Shown piece after piece: positions 54,670 to 62,975 of a DNA stretch of 64,000 bases. The DNA comes from JAUIKM01 sp964445695. Its GTDB lineage: Bacteria; Bacteroidota; Ignavibacteria; Kapaibacteriales; UBA7675. The notes beneath the pieces are model-generated. The model worked only from the letters and a program-made list of their open reading frames with translations. It did not search any database and had not been told where the DNA came from. How positions within the stretch are numbered: the stretch's first letter is position 1; every line of letters starts with the position of its first letter. The translations under genes and the position numbers were made by a program. The stretch is from NCBI GenBank assembly GCA_964445695.1, contig CAYULF010000019.1:1-64000 (forward strand). Reading direction: 5' to 3'.

Positions 54670-55299
54670 ATGAGCAAGTTAATTGGTGAACGATTGCGCA
54701 AGGTTGCCGATATGGTCGGTGGTGTTAAGAAATTTTCAAATGAATGGGGAATGGCAGCGCCGGGACTGTACAATTACTTCAAAGGCAAGACCAAGCCCGG
54801 CGCCGACGTGCTCAATCGGCTCTACCACCTCGGCTTCGGCCTGGACTGGCTCGTCACCGGCAACGGCATGATGTTCGCCAACAACGAAGCCGGACGCCGT
54901 ATGCGACTCAAATACATTCAGAAAAATCGGATAGAGTCGGGTGAGGATGTCCACACGCGCCTGCGCTACTTTGCCGAGGCCAATTTTGAATCCATTGAAG
55001 ACTTTGCCGGAATGCTGGGAAAAACCGCTGAAGACATCCAGCCTTATTTTGAATCCCGCAAACCCGGCACGGGAATGCTTGAAGACCTGGCGGAATTGGG
55101 CTGCAATCTCAACTGGCTCCTCCTCGGTACCGGCGCCGATGTTTCCCGGCCGCTCAACGAAAGTGCCATGAATGTCGAACAACCGAGTGAGGTGTTTCTG
55201 AAAATCACGTATTCAAGCGAACAGTTTTCAATCCGCGAGATCTCGCCGGACAAGCTGCAAGCCGCCGATGCCGATGAAGGCGGGATGGAAGTGCAGTAA
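54670..55299 (+). CDS. Double helix-turn-helix DNA-binding protein
   Basis: A 209-residue protein containing two repeats of a phage CI/XRE-type HTH domain. Repeat one, about residues 8-66 (RLRKVADMVGGVKKFSNEWGMAAPGLYNYFKGK...LNRLYHLGFGLDWLVTGNG), and repeat two, about 97-155 (RLRYFAEANFESIEDFAGMLGKTAEDIQPYFESR...LEDLAELGCNLNWLLLGTG), align along their whole length and both end with the L-G-x-x-L-x-W-L-x-x-G-x-G signature. The second has lost some recognition-helix character. No peptidase or ligand domain follows; the 50-residue tail is acidic. AGGA lies nine bases upstream of the ATG. Likely a transcription regulator binding the dyads upstream. Confidence 0.75.
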   Translation: MSKLIGERLRKVADMVGGVKKFSNEWGMAAPGLYNYFKGKTKPGADVLNRLYHLGFGLDWLVTGNGMMFANNEAGRRMRLKYIQKNRIESGEDVHTRLRYFAEANFESIEDFAGMLGKTAEDIQPYFESRKPGTGMLEDLAELGCNLNWLLLGTGADVSRPLNESAMNVEQPSEVFLKITYSSEQFSIREISPDKLQAADADEGGMEVQ

Positions 55300-55340
55300 C
55301 AATCATTCGGGCCGCGTCGTCGCTTCGCCAACCACCAGTC

Positions 55341-56540
55341 TCAGATCAACCCAAATTTCACCAGACGACGGTACAGAGTTCGCTCGGAGATGCCCAACAC
55401 CTCTGCGGCTTTGCGTCGATTGCCCGACACATGGTCCAGCGCACGCCGGATCATCATCTCCTCCGACCGCTCCAGATCGAATTCCTCTTCCGCCGACGAT
55501 GCATCATCTTCTATCGCGTCGGCTTCCTCAATCGGCGGCAATTCGTAGCGCCGCCGCCTGCGCTCATCTTCGCGGTTGAACAGAGCCTGTTTCAGCTCGC
55601 GCAGCTCCGCCTGGATTTCCAACACCGTCTTGTATATCAACTCGCGTTCCACCTGGTCCGACGTCTTGCCGTTCAGATGAACCAGCGTTGCGCCTGAGCC
55701 GCCGGAATAGGAGTGTTGGAAACTGCCGCCGTGGTGAATATCCGCGCCCGGTGCTTTGAGCGCTCGCGGCACGTAGGGCCGTATCGTCGCGGGAGTGATC
55801 ATGTCCCCACGCTCAAGTGTCGTTATAGTGACAATCATGTTGCGCAGTTCGCGCACATTGCCCTGCCAGGGCAGATTCTTCAGAAATTGCAGCGCCTCGT
55901 CTGAGATGCCGCGGTACTCAAAGCCGTGCTCCGCGGCGACGCTGCGCCCGAACATCTCCACCAGCGGACCGATGTCTTCCGGCCTCTCGCGCAGGGGCGG
56001 CAGATGAATCTGGACTGCGTTCAAGCGGAAATAGAGATCCTGCCGGAACAGCCCTTCCACCACATCCTGCTCCAGCGTGCGGTTTGTGGCGGCCAGCACC
56101 CGGACATCCGTGTGCAGCGTGTCCGACGACCCGACACGTGAAAATTCGCCGCTCTCAAGCACACGCAGCAGTTTTACCTGTGTGCCGATCGGCATTTCAC
56201 CGATCTCATCGAGAAAAATTGTACCTCCGTCCGCGGCTTCAAAATAGCCTTTGCGACGCTCCACTGCGCCGGTAAATGCGCCGCGTTCATGGCCGAATAA
56301 TTCCGATTCCAGCAGGTTTTCCGGAATGGCGCCGCAATTCAGACTCACCAGTCGTCTGCCCGAGCGTTTGCTCAGCCCGTGCAGCGCGCGCGCAAACACG
56401 TCCTTGCCTGTTCCGCTCTCCCCGGTAATCAGCACGCTCAGGTCGGTCGGCGCCACCTGCACCAGCCGCTCGACCGCCTGCTGTATCAGCGGCGACTCAC
56501 CGACAATTCCAAATCGTCTTTTAATTGTAGCCAGATCCAA
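55341..56540 (-). CDS. Sigma-54-dependent transcription activator without receiver domain
   Basis: A 399-residue bacterial enhancer-binding protein. The AAA+ domain starts almost at once: Walker A GESGTGKD (40-47), the sigma-54 contact loop GAFTGA (87-92), Walker B GGTIFLDE (105-112), sensor region LAATNR and LPPLRERPEDI. The C-terminus is a Fis-type HTH (RKAAEVLGISERTLYRRLVKFGLI). Between them is a long, unusual linker of about 130 residues with a coiled coil (ERELIYKTVLEIQAELRELKQALF) and an acidic stretch. There is no sensor or receiver domain. It is the last gene of an operon with a J-domain protein and a membrane rhodanese (gap 27 bases). Confidence 0.92.
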   Translation of the reverse strand: MDLATIKRRFGIVGESPLIQQAVERLVQVAPTDLSVLITGESGTGKDVFARALHGLSKRSGRRLVSLNCGAIPENLLESELFGHERGAFTGAVERRKGYFEAADGGTIFLDEIGEMPIGTQVKLLRVLESGEFSRVGSSDTLHTDVRVLAATNRTLEQDVVEGLFRQDLYFRLNAVQIHLPPLRERPEDIGPLVEMFGRSVAAEHGFEYRGISDEALQFLKNLPWQGNVRELRNMIVTITTLERGDMITPATIRPYVPRALKAPGADIHHGGSFQHSYSGGSGATLVHLNGKTSDQVERELIYKTVLEIQAELRELKQALFNREDERRRRRYELPPIEEADAIEDDASSAEEEFDLERSEEMMIRRALDHVSGNRRKAAEVLGISERTLYRRLVKFGLI

Positions 56541-56567
56541 ACGCTACCCCTGCAAATTACGTGGCCG

Positions 56568-57338
56568 CTATTTCCCCTGTTTGGCGTTCCACTCGGTCGT
56601 GCCGCCCTTGTAGACGTAGACATTCTCAAACCCGAAGCCCGTCAAGACTTCCGCCAGCTCAATACTCAGATCGCAATTTCCGCCGCCGCAGTACACCACG
56701 TATAGTTTGTCGCGCGGCCATGTGAGCATCTCGGGCAAGTGCTCCTCATGCTCGGGTGTAAATATGTTGACGGCATTGCCGATATGGCCTTCCGCAAATT
56801 CTTCCGCATTGCGCGCATCAATAAACTGCACCCTGTCGTTGCCCAGCATCTTTACGACCTGATCGTATTTGACGACTTTCACCGGCCCGAGGTCGTGTTC
56901 TTCGTCGGCGTCTTCGTTCTCCGCGGCGTTTTCCGTGTTTTTTGATGACTGAGTGGGCTCTGCCGGCTTGACCTGATCCAAACCCTTTTTGTTTGTACCG
57001 CCGGCGTCGGCATGCGACTGCGTATTCTGGTCGCCGGATCCCTGAGCGTTGCCGGCTGTGTGGTCCCGGTTCTCATTCGCAGAGTCGCCTGAAGGCGGCT
57101 GGTCCTCGTGGCTGTCGGCGCTGAAAACATCCTCCGCAGCTTTCGACAGAGCTGAGTCCGTCGTTTCGCTCTTGTCATCGCCCAGCTTGCTGAGAATCTC
57201 GTCGTCGCTCGTTTCAACCGTGGCCGTTTTTTCGCGCCACAGATCCAGTTCTTTGGCGCTGTAATTATTGTAGATCAACCCTATCGCGCCGGCGGCAATT
57301 ATGATGAAAAATGCGTCGCGGATAAATGAACCCTTCAT
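56568..57338 (-). CDS. Membrane-anchored rhodanese-domain protein
   Basis: A 256-residue protein with one N-terminal transmembrane segment (FIRDAFFIIIAAGAIGLIYNN), a disordered linker of about 115 residues rich in Asp, Glu, Ser and Asn, and a C-terminal rhodanese domain (about 150-256) with VQFIDARNAEEFAEGHIGNAVNI and the active-site loop VYCGGGNCDLS. The catalytic cysteine is present, so sulfur transfer or persulfide binding is possible. It follows the J-domain gene by 28 bases and precedes the sigma-54 activator by 27 bases, so all three are one operon. Confidence 0.88.
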   Translation of the reverse strand: MKGSFIRDAFFIIIAAGAIGLIYNNYSAKELDLWREKTATVETSDDEILSKLGDDKSETTDSALSKAAEDVFSADSHEDQPPSGDSANENRDHTAGNAQGSGDQNTQSHADAGGTNKKGLDQVKPAEPTQSSKNTENAAENEDADEEHDLGPVKVVKYDQVVKMLGNDRVQFIDARNAEEFAEGHIGNAVNIFTPEHEEHLPEMLTWPRDKLYVVYCGGGNCDLSIELAEVLTGFGFENVYVYKGGTTEWNAKQGK

Positions 57339-57366
57339 GTATTTCTCCTGCTTGGTTGCGGCTTCC

Positions 57367-57789
57367 TCAGCTGAAATTGCGGGCTTTTTTCAGGAAACTG
57401 TAGGCGTTGTTGATTTCACGCGAACGTTTGGCGGCGCGTTCCCGCACGGCTTCACTCTGGGTTGCAACCCGATCGGGGTGATGCTCGCGTATCAGTTTTT
57501 TGTAGGCGCTCTTGATGGTATCGGCGTCGGCATGCGCCGGTACCTGCAAAACACGGCTCGCTTCGGCGATCGTCATTTCGCCGTTGCGCGCCGCGCCGGC
57601 CTGCTGCTGGTGTTGCTGCGACGACTGCCGCTGCTCCCGTTCCGGTTCCGGTTCTTTCTCGCTGTTGAGTTCGTCGATAATCCGGCGCAACTCTTCGTCT
57701 TCAGACTCGGCTTCGCGGCGGAAGGAAAAATCCGAGTCGTTCAGATAGGATTTAGCGATGTTGACCGCACGCCGCCAAAGCTGGTTCAT
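57367..57789 (-). CDS. J-domain protein
   Basis: A 140-residue protein with a C-terminal J domain (about 70-138: MTIAEASRVLQVPAHADADTIKSAYKKLIREHHPDRVATQSEAVRERAAKRSREINNAYSFLKK), including the HPD tripeptide needed to stimulate DnaK. The N-terminal half is charged and glutamine rich (QRQSSQQHQQQ) with no DnaJ zinc finger, so this is a specialised co-chaperone. First gene of the operon with the rhodanese and the sigma-54 activator. Confidence 0.9.
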   Translation of the reverse strand: MNQLWRRAVNIAKSYLNDSDFSFRREAESEDEELRRIIDELNSEKEPEPEREQRQSSQQHQQQAGAARNGEMTIAEASRVLQVPAHADADTIKSAYKKLIREHHPDRVATQSEAVRERAAKRSREINNAYSFLKKARNFS

Positions 57790-57799
57790 AGTTTTTCAC

Positions 57800-57840
57800 C
57801 CACTGACAAACAAAAAGAAACAGGCAAAGATGCGCAGGCC
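57800..57840 (-). repeat. 3'-flanking element, copy behind the LOG gene
   Basis: On the minus strand GCCTGCGCATCTTTGCCTG followed by TTTCTTTTTGTTTGTCAG. It lies between the LOG gene and the J-domain gene; a perfect CCGGTCGA/TCGACCGG hairpin (57883-57901) sits directly behind the LOG stop codon. Confidence 0.4.
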
Positions 57841-57907
57841 GATCCTAAGACGCAGGTTTGCCCTGATGAGTTTCCGCTGAGTCCGGTCGAATGTCGACCG
57901 GTCAATT

Positions 57908-58456
57908 TTACGCGTCAAGCGGCACGTGCCGAGTGATAAGATCCACCGCTTCGTCGACGTCCGACGCAAAGTGAAGAAAGGAAGTGGCCGACAGCGCCTG
58001 CTCGGAATAAAACGACATCGTCTCCACCACTTCGCGCCACTGCTCGCACAGACAGACTATAGGGCAACCCGTGATAACGCCGCGGCTCTTGAGCGCCCAG
58101 ACCATCGCCAGTTCCAGCAGCGTGCCCGTCCCGCCTTCAAGGATCACAAAAGCGTCGCCCAGGCCGACAAGTTCCATCAGCCGATCCGTATAGGAATCGG
58201 CCTCAATGCGCGTGGCAACGTATTCATTGGGCGCCTGTACACGGCTGCTCAGCGTCACGCCGATCGTTGTGACCTTGCCGCTGTGCGCGCCTTTGAGTGC
58301 GGCTTCCATTGTCCCGCCGTATCCGCCCGTTGCAACGGCGTATCCCGCAGCCCCCAGTCGTTTGCCCACGGCTTCGGCAATGCGATAATTTGCGGAGTTC
58401 GGCCGCGAACTGCCGCTGCCGCACACCACTACGGTTTTCCTGGTTTTCCTGCTCAT
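57908..58456 (-). CDS. LOG-family nucleotide-binding protein (TIGR00725-like)
   Basis: A 182-residue Rossmann-fold protein: VVVCGSGSSRPNSANYRIAEAVGKRLGAAGYAVATGGYGGTMEAALKGA at the N-terminus and AFVILEGGTGTLLELAMVWAL as the phosphate-binding motif. In cytokinin-activating LOG enzymes this motif is PGGxGTxxE; here the proline is replaced by Glu (EGGTGTLLE), as in some related branches. The biochemical activity could be release of nucleobase from nucleoside monophosphates or something else. It may start the run leading to the J-domain operon, but 118 bases lie between. Confidence 0.85.
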   Translation of the reverse strand: MSRKTRKTVVVCGSGSSRPNSANYRIAEAVGKRLGAAGYAVATGGYGGTMEAALKGAHSGKVTTIGVTLSSRVQAPNEYVATRIEADSYTDRLMELVGLGDAFVILEGGTGTLLELAMVWALKSRGVITGCPIVCLCEQWREVVETMSFYSEQALSATSFLHFASDVDEAVDLITRHVPLDA

Positions 58457-58599
58457 GGTTTCCCTTTATAGTCGCTCGTGTCGACGTGAAACACAGCAGC
58501 ATGACACATTTGCGCCTTGAGGCGGAAATTACGCAAGTTTTGACAGGTCATGAAGAGAATTTCGGGAGGTCGGCCGCGTGCCGTCTGACAGCGATTGCC

Positions 58600-58607
58600 T
58601 AGATTTG
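58600..58607 (+). promoter_or_regulatory. Candidate -7 box of the RidA gene
   Basis: TAGATTTG is an exact TAnnTTTG, 36 bases before the start codon. No TTG is present at the -33 position. Confidence 0.35.
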
Positions 58608-58643
58608 CAGCGGTGAATTGTTCATACTTTTTTGAGGATAATC

Positions 58644-59096
58644 ATGTCGGACTCCATGCACGCAAATCGGGAAAACAAACACATGTCGCAAAAAGCGCCG
58701 GAGCCGGTGGGGCTCTACCCGCACGCCAGGCGCCTGGGCGACTTACTTTTTCTTTCCGGCATCGGACCGCGCGAGCGCGGCACAAAAAAAATTCCGGGTG
58801 TGGAACTGGATCAAAACGGCGAGATCATCAGCTATGATATCGAGGCGCAGTGCCACTCCGTGTTCCGCAACGTACGCCACGTGCTGGAAGACTGCGGCGC
58901 GCAGTGGACCGACCTGGTGGATGTGACGGTGTTTCTGACGAACATGAAGGCCGACTTCGCGACGTACAACCGCATCTACGCTCAGTATTTCGCCGATGCG
59001 CAGCCCTGCCGCACTACGGTGGAAATCTGCTCGTTGCCGACGCCGATTGCCATTGAACTCAAATGCGTGGCCGACGCCCGCAACCTGAAGCAGTAA
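58644..59096 (+). CDS. RidA/YjgF-family protein
   Basis: A 150-residue member of the Rid family, trimeric proteins that hydrolyse reactive enamine or imine intermediates. ARRLGDLLFLSGIGPRERG, LEDCGAQWTDLVDVTVFLTNMKADFATYNRIYAQYF and the conserved arginine in QPCRTTVEICSLP followed by IAIELKCVADA are present. The aminomuconate-deaminase-like branch also fits this length. The ATG at 58644 has GAGGATA upstream. Convergent with the SPOR gene, six bases apart. Confidence 0.92.
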   Translation: MSDSMHANRENKHMSQKAPEPVGLYPHARRLGDLLFLSGIGPRERGTKKIPGVELDQNGEIISYDIEAQCHSVFRNVRHVLEDCGAQWTDLVDVTVFLTNMKADFATYNRIYAQYFADAQPCRTTVEICSLPTPIAIELKCVADARNLKQ

Positions 59097-59102
59097 GAGA
59101 CA

Positions 59103-60029
59103 TCAGCTGCGCGCGACGATAAACGGCGTGCACATGCAGTACTTCTTTACCGTGGCGCGTGCACGCTCGGCCGATTCGCGCGAGCTGTAATCACCGATCG
59201 TAACGGCGTATTTGGTTGCGCCGTTCAATTTTTTCTCGATGATTTCCGCACGCATGCGGAAACGCGTAAAACGGCCCAGTTCGGCCTGTGCGCTCTCGGC
59301 GGAGCTATAGAGCCCAACCTGCAACGTGTAGCGCGTCCCGTCCGGGTCGTTTGTTTCCGGCGTACTCACGACTACCCCATTGCTCTCCGATCCGCCCGTA
59401 ACGACACCGTTGTTCGCGGGCGGCGGCGTTTGTGCCGGCGGTGTTTGTGTGCTCGCGGACGGCTCAACCTGCATCGGCTCTGCGCGCGCCGGCATTTCGA
59501 TATTGCTCGCGGCTGTCGGATTCCGATCAAAGCTGGTCCCGTTCGGGTCGCCTGAATCAGCGACAACAACATCGCCTTCGCTCAGGCCGACCGTCATTTT
59601 GACGATCCCCGATGCGTGAATCAGGAATTCCGAGTTGGGATAGTTGGTTTGGAAGCGCTGCAGAGCGGCGCGGGCTTTATCCGCGTCGCGCAGAACCGCG
59701 TAGATCTGCACGAGGCGCCATTGCGCGTCGTCGGCCCATTCGCTTTTGGGATATTCGCGGACAATTTTTTCGAATAATGGTACCGCACGCGAGGCATCGT
59801 CGACCAACGATGCGTGCAGAAACGTCACACCGGGATCATTGGGAAAGTCGGCCAGCAGGTCTGGCAGCTCCTGCCTCACCTGATCGCCCTCGCCCATGGC
59901 TATTTTCTGCAAACGATTGCGCACGAGATTATCGGCCTGGCCAAAAGCGCCGGCCACGGAAACCACCAGAAACAGACAAACCGCCATCGCATGCCCAATG
60001 CGACGACCGGTGGCGAACTTCCTCTTCAT
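59103..60029 (-). CDS. Exported protein with TPR-like and SPOR domains
   Basis: A 308-residue protein with an N-terminal signal peptide (IGHAMAVCLFLVVSVAGAFGQ), TPR-like helical repeats at about 35-150 (VPLFEKIVREYPKSEWADDAQWRLVQIYAVLRDADKARAALQRFQTNYPNSEFLI), a proline/threonine-rich linker and a C-terminal SPOR domain (YTLQVGLYSSAESAQAELGRF...KYAVTIGDYSSRESAERARATVK). SPOR domains bind denuded glycan strands at the division site, so a cell-wall role at the septum is likely. The start at 60029 puts the signal peptide near the N-terminus. It is divergent from murG. Confidence 0.85.
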   Translation of the reverse strand: MKRKFATGRRIGHAMAVCLFLVVSVAGAFGQADNLVRNRLQKIAMGEGDQVRQELPDLLADFPNDPGVTFLHASLVDDASRAVPLFEKIVREYPKSEWADDAQWRLVQIYAVLRDADKARAALQRFQTNYPNSEFLIHASGIVKMTVGLSEGDVVVADSGDPNGTSFDRNPTAASNIEMPARAEPMQVEPSASTQTPPAQTPPPANNGVVTGGSESNGVVVSTPETNDPDGTRYTLQVGLYSSAESAQAELGRFTRFRMRAEIIEKKLNGATKYAVTIGDYSSRESAERARATVKKYCMCTPFIVARS

Positions 60030-60139
60030 ACTGCCACACTTTGGTTGCTTTGAACAATTACAAGCCCATTCAGCCATAAACTTACTATTTTGCATATTAA
60101 CAACCTAACGGCATTGAGTTAAAGTAAAATGGGACCTGT

Positions 60140-61243
60140 ATGCGGCAAATCGATGCGCGGATTATGGTCGCTGCCGGCGGTACCGGCGGCCATCTTTTCC
60201 CCGCGATGGCGGTGGTGGAACAATTGCTCGAACGCGGTTTCAGCCGCGACCAGTTCATTTTTGTCGGGACGCCGGACAAGATTGAATCGCGCAAAGTGCC
60301 GGCCGCCGGTTTCCGCTACGAGACACTGCCGATCCGCGGACTGACCTCCCTCCGCTCCATCTCAACGCTGACCCTGCCGTTCAAAATCCTCAAGTCCGTG
60401 CAAAGTTGCAGCAGCCTGATCAAAAAAAACAACGTGCGCGCGGTCATTTGCGCTGGCGCATATATCAGCTATCCGGCCGGGCTGGCCGCCGCGCGCAACA
60501 ATAAATTGCTCTACCTGATGCAGGCCGACGCCAATCCCGGCAAAGCCGTCAAAGCCCTGGCCGACAAGGCCAACAGAATATTTGTGAGTTTTGAAGACTC
60601 GCATCGTTACTTCAGTGAAGCCAACCGCGGTAAACTCATGGTCAGCGGCAACCCCGTGCGACGCGATTTTCTGAGCCCGCCTGCCAAATCGGCGGCCCGC
60701 CGCAGCCTCGGCCTTGACACTGACCGCCCCGTCCTGTTTGTGTTCGGCGGCAGCCTGGGCGCACGCTCCATCAACCTGGCTATGCAGCAACACCTGCATA
60801 CTCTGGCGGAGGCGGGCATTCAAATCATCTGGCAAACCGGCAAGACATTCGATCCGGCCGGGCTCAACGTGCCACAGGGCGTACAGGTCTCGGAGTTCAT
60901 TGACGACATGGCCACGACCTACGCCGCCGCCGACCTGATCCTCGCGCGTGCAGGCGCAACGACGGCGGCCGAACTGACCGCGCTGGGTAAACCATCGATT
61001 CTCGTGCCGCTGCCTTCGGCCACAAATGACGAGCAGAACGAAAACGCCAAATTGCTGGAGGCTGCCGGAGCGGCCCGCCGCATTATCGATGCGGACATAG
61101 CCGACGCCCTGCCCCGTGCAATCACCGAATTACTGAATGCGCCTGAGGCGCTCGCTGCAATGGGTGCGGCGGCGGCATCGCTGGCCCGCCCGGACGCCGC
61201 GCAAAGTATCGCCAAAACGATAATCGACGATCTCTCGCATTGA
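60140..61243 (+). CDS. murG: MurG, UDP-GlcNAc:lipid I N-acetylglucosaminyltransferase
   Basis: Makes lipid II from lipid I on the inner face of the membrane. The 367-residue GT28 protein shows IMVAAGGTGGHLFPAMAVVEQL at the N-terminus, AVICAGAYISYPAGLAA, the second glycine loop VFGGSLGARSIN, SEFIDDMATTYAAADLILARAGATTAAELTALGKPSILVPLPSATNDEQNENA in the donor domain. One difference from the norm: the usual E-x-N-x-x-P-G of the acceptor site reads MQADANPGKA. The gene stands apart from any mur/fts cluster. Confidence 0.93.
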   Translation: MRQIDARIMVAAGGTGGHLFPAMAVVEQLLERGFSRDQFIFVGTPDKIESRKVPAAGFRYETLPIRGLTSLRSISTLTLPFKILKSVQSCSSLIKKNNVRAVICAGAYISYPAGLAAARNNKLLYLMQADANPGKAVKALADKANRIFVSFEDSHRYFSEANRGKLMVSGNPVRRDFLSPPAKSAARRSLGLDTDRPVLFVFGGSLGARSINLAMQQHLHTLAEAGIQIIWQTGKTFDPAGLNVPQGVQVSEFIDDMATTYAAADLILARAGATTAAELTALGKPSILVPLPSATNDEQNENAKLLEAAGAARRIIDADIADALPRAITELLNAPEALAAMGAAAASLARPDAAQSIAKTIIDDLSH

Positions 61244-61257
61244 TCCGCATTTCAGCG

Positions 61258-61289
61258 TTTGCCGACGACGGTCCGATGTGCTAAGTTTG
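61258..61289 (+). promoter_or_regulatory. Promoter of the three-gene operon 61329-62934
   Basis: TTTG at 61258-61261, exactly 20 bases, TAAGTTTG at 61282-61289; full match to the Bacteroidota consensus. Start codon about 40 bases downstream. Confidence 0.7.
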
Positions 61290-61328
61290 CCGTTTAATCA
61301 ACGCTGCGCGGACGGACTGGACAGCACT

Positions 61329-61811
61329 ATGACAAATAAAGCCGGGCTCCCGGAATCACCGAGTGAGTTTCCCTATCGCGTCGACTTCTACTGGCAGGCG
61401 CTCCTGCTGTATATCATCGCGTTGGCGGCCTATGCTTTTATCGCCGGCACGGTTGAGAGCGGATTTTTGACTTTTGCGCTCGACGACCCCGTGGTTATTT
61501 TGCTCGCCATTCTGATCGTTCAGTCGTCCGCGACACTGGTATATCAATCGTACATGCGTCGTTCGCTGATCGTTGAGGATGATGCAATCATTTTCAGGAA
61601 CCGCCTGCGGCAACGCACGTTCAAGGCCTCCGACATCAGCTCGATTTCGCTGCGCCGCGATCGTTTTCAACGCATGTCCGGCATTTCCAAACTGATCAGA
61701 ATCAGGCTGCACGACCGTCGTCGAGCGCTCCGCATTCGTCCGGGCCTGTACGATCACGAGGACGAGCTGACAGCCGCCATGGCACAGTTTAAACAAAAAC
61801 ACCAGTTATGA
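61329..61811 (+). CDS. Membrane protein with a bacterial PH-like domain
   Basis: A 160-residue protein with two N-terminal hydrophobic segments (about 22-43, YWQALLLYIIALAAYAFIA, and 53-75, DPVVILLAILIVQSSATLVYQ) followed by a beta-rich domain (SLIVEDDAIIFRNRLRQRTFKASDISSISLRRDR...RIRLHDRRRALRIRPGLYDHEDELTAAM) that looks like a bacterial pleckstrin-homology domain. Likely inner membrane, function unknown. Its stop codon overlaps the ATG of the next gene (ATGA). Confidence 0.75.
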   Translation: MTNKAGLPESPSEFPYRVDFYWQALLLYIIALAAYAFIAGTVESGFLTFALDDPVVILLAILIVQSSATLVYQSYMRRSLIVEDDAIIFRNRLRQRTFKASDISSISLRRDRFQRMSGISKLIRIRLHDRRRALRIRPGLYDHEDELTAAMAQFKQKHQL

Positions 61812-62446
61812 ATTTTGCCGGTCTTCACCTACTGCGTCTGGCAGCGTGTTTAAGCCTCCTGTTGTGCACTGCACGTCCGGACGCAATGGCAGAAGACATT
61901 CCACCTGAAAACTTTACGCTCGTCGACTCACTTCTGCAGCGAGGAACCGACACAATTCTCACCAGGCTCGATCATTTTGTGGTCAACAATTCCGACTCCG
62001 TTTACATCATCGACGCCGGCACGCATTCAGCCGGATGGTTGTTGAAGAGCCAGATTGTCGACCACTACGACAAGGTGAAGTGGCAGCGTCCGGCACTTAA
62101 CCCGACAATCCCACAACTCACTGTTAACATTTTACGATGCGGCGTGCAATTGCGTCTGGACTCGACGGACAGCGACATTCTGCATCGCTACATTGATGTT
62201 CACATAAACGCCTCACTCACAACTGCGAGCGGACGCATTATTAACCTCTGCGACTTCCGGGATAATTACACGGACAGCTTTAATCGGCATCAACTCGACT
62301 ACGCACAAACGTCGTCGTATTCCTTTGCCTATGCCGAGCCGCCCGAGCCGGAGCGCGACTTTTTTGACGAAGTTGTTGAACCGCTCGTTGCTGTTTCGGC
62401 CGCCGTGGTGACGGTTGTTTTACTTTTCACGGTTCGCTCACAGTGA
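61808..62446 (+). CDS. Exported protein with C-terminal membrane anchor
   Basis: A 212-residue protein of unknown family. Signal peptide MNFAGLHLLRLAACLSLLLCTARPDAMA; a central domain of alternating strands (DSVYIIDAGTHSAGWLLKSQIVDHYDKV, YIDVHINASLTTASGRIINLCDF); an acidic PPEPERDFFDEVV stretch; and a terminal hydrophobic segment VEPLVAVSAAVVTVVLLFTV. It could be a periplasmic protein held in the inner membrane by its tail. Overlapping start and stop codons with both neighbours show a tight operon. Confidence 0.7.
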   Translation: MNFAGLHLLRLAACLSLLLCTARPDAMAEDIPPENFTLVDSLLQRGTDTILTRLDHFVVNNSDSVYIIDAGTHSAGWLLKSQIVDHYDKVKWQRPALNPTIPQLTVNILRCGVQLRLDSTDSDILHRYIDVHINASLTTASGRIINLCDFRDNYTDSFNRHQLDYAQTSSYSFAYAEPPEPERDFFDEVVEPLVAVSAAVVTVVLLFTVRSQ

Positions 62447-62934
62447 AAACCGCGCTCACGATCCGCCCGGTCGTTCAGGCAGATGCTGCCGCCATCGCCG
62501 TCCTGGCAAGGGAGTCGCACGAGTTCTACCAGAACCTTCTACCTCAGTTTTACTGCGATTTTAACGCCGACGAATGGCAGAGCAAGTTTAAGTCGGTGTT
62601 AACATCCAATGACTTCAGCATGCTGGCGGCGGAGAACGAACGCGGCGAGCTTTGCGGATTTGCCATCCTGTACCGCCGCACAACGCGCTCACCAATCATA
62701 AAACCCAGGCTGCGTCTGGTGGTTGACAATCTGTTTGTTCGCACACGGGATCGCCGTCGCGGCATTGCGCGGAAACTCCTGCTCGAAGCTGTAAAACTTG
62801 CCGGGCAGGAAGGCTGCGATCGCGTTGAACTGGAAGTGGCGGCCCACAACGATGCCGCACTTAAACTCTATACTTCTCTCGGTTTTGTTGAGCGCACCCG
62901 CACGCTGGAGTTTCACCTTCCCGACAACTCCTGA
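62443..62934 (+). CDS. GNAT-family acetyltransferase
   Basis: A 163-residue acetyl-CoA-dependent N-acyltransferase. LTIRPVVQADAAAIAVLARESHEFY starts the fold; RLVVDNLFVRTRDRRRGIARKLLLEAVKLA contains the R-x-x-G-x-A acetyl-CoA loop; VELEVAAHNDAALKLYTSLGFVE is the last conserved block. The substrate is unknown. It starts with a GTG that overlaps the stop codon of the preceding gene (GTGA), so it is the third gene of the operon. Confidence 0.88.
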   Translation: MKTALTIRPVVQADAAAIAVLARESHEFYQNLLPQFYCDFNADEWQSKFKSVLTSNDFSMLAAENERGELCGFAILYRRTTRSPIIKPRLRLVVDNLFVRTRDRRRGIARKLLLEAVKLAGQEGCDRVELEVAAHNDAALKLYTSLGFVERTRTLEFHLPDNS

Positions 62935-62975
62935 CGCACGCACTGTACAACTGCCCTGCCTACTTAACAGATCGA

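Noticed and set aside
54447..54689. Small open frame upstream of the double-HTH gene
   Set aside because: It spans the dyads and overlaps the regulator start; no ribosome binding site or similarity.
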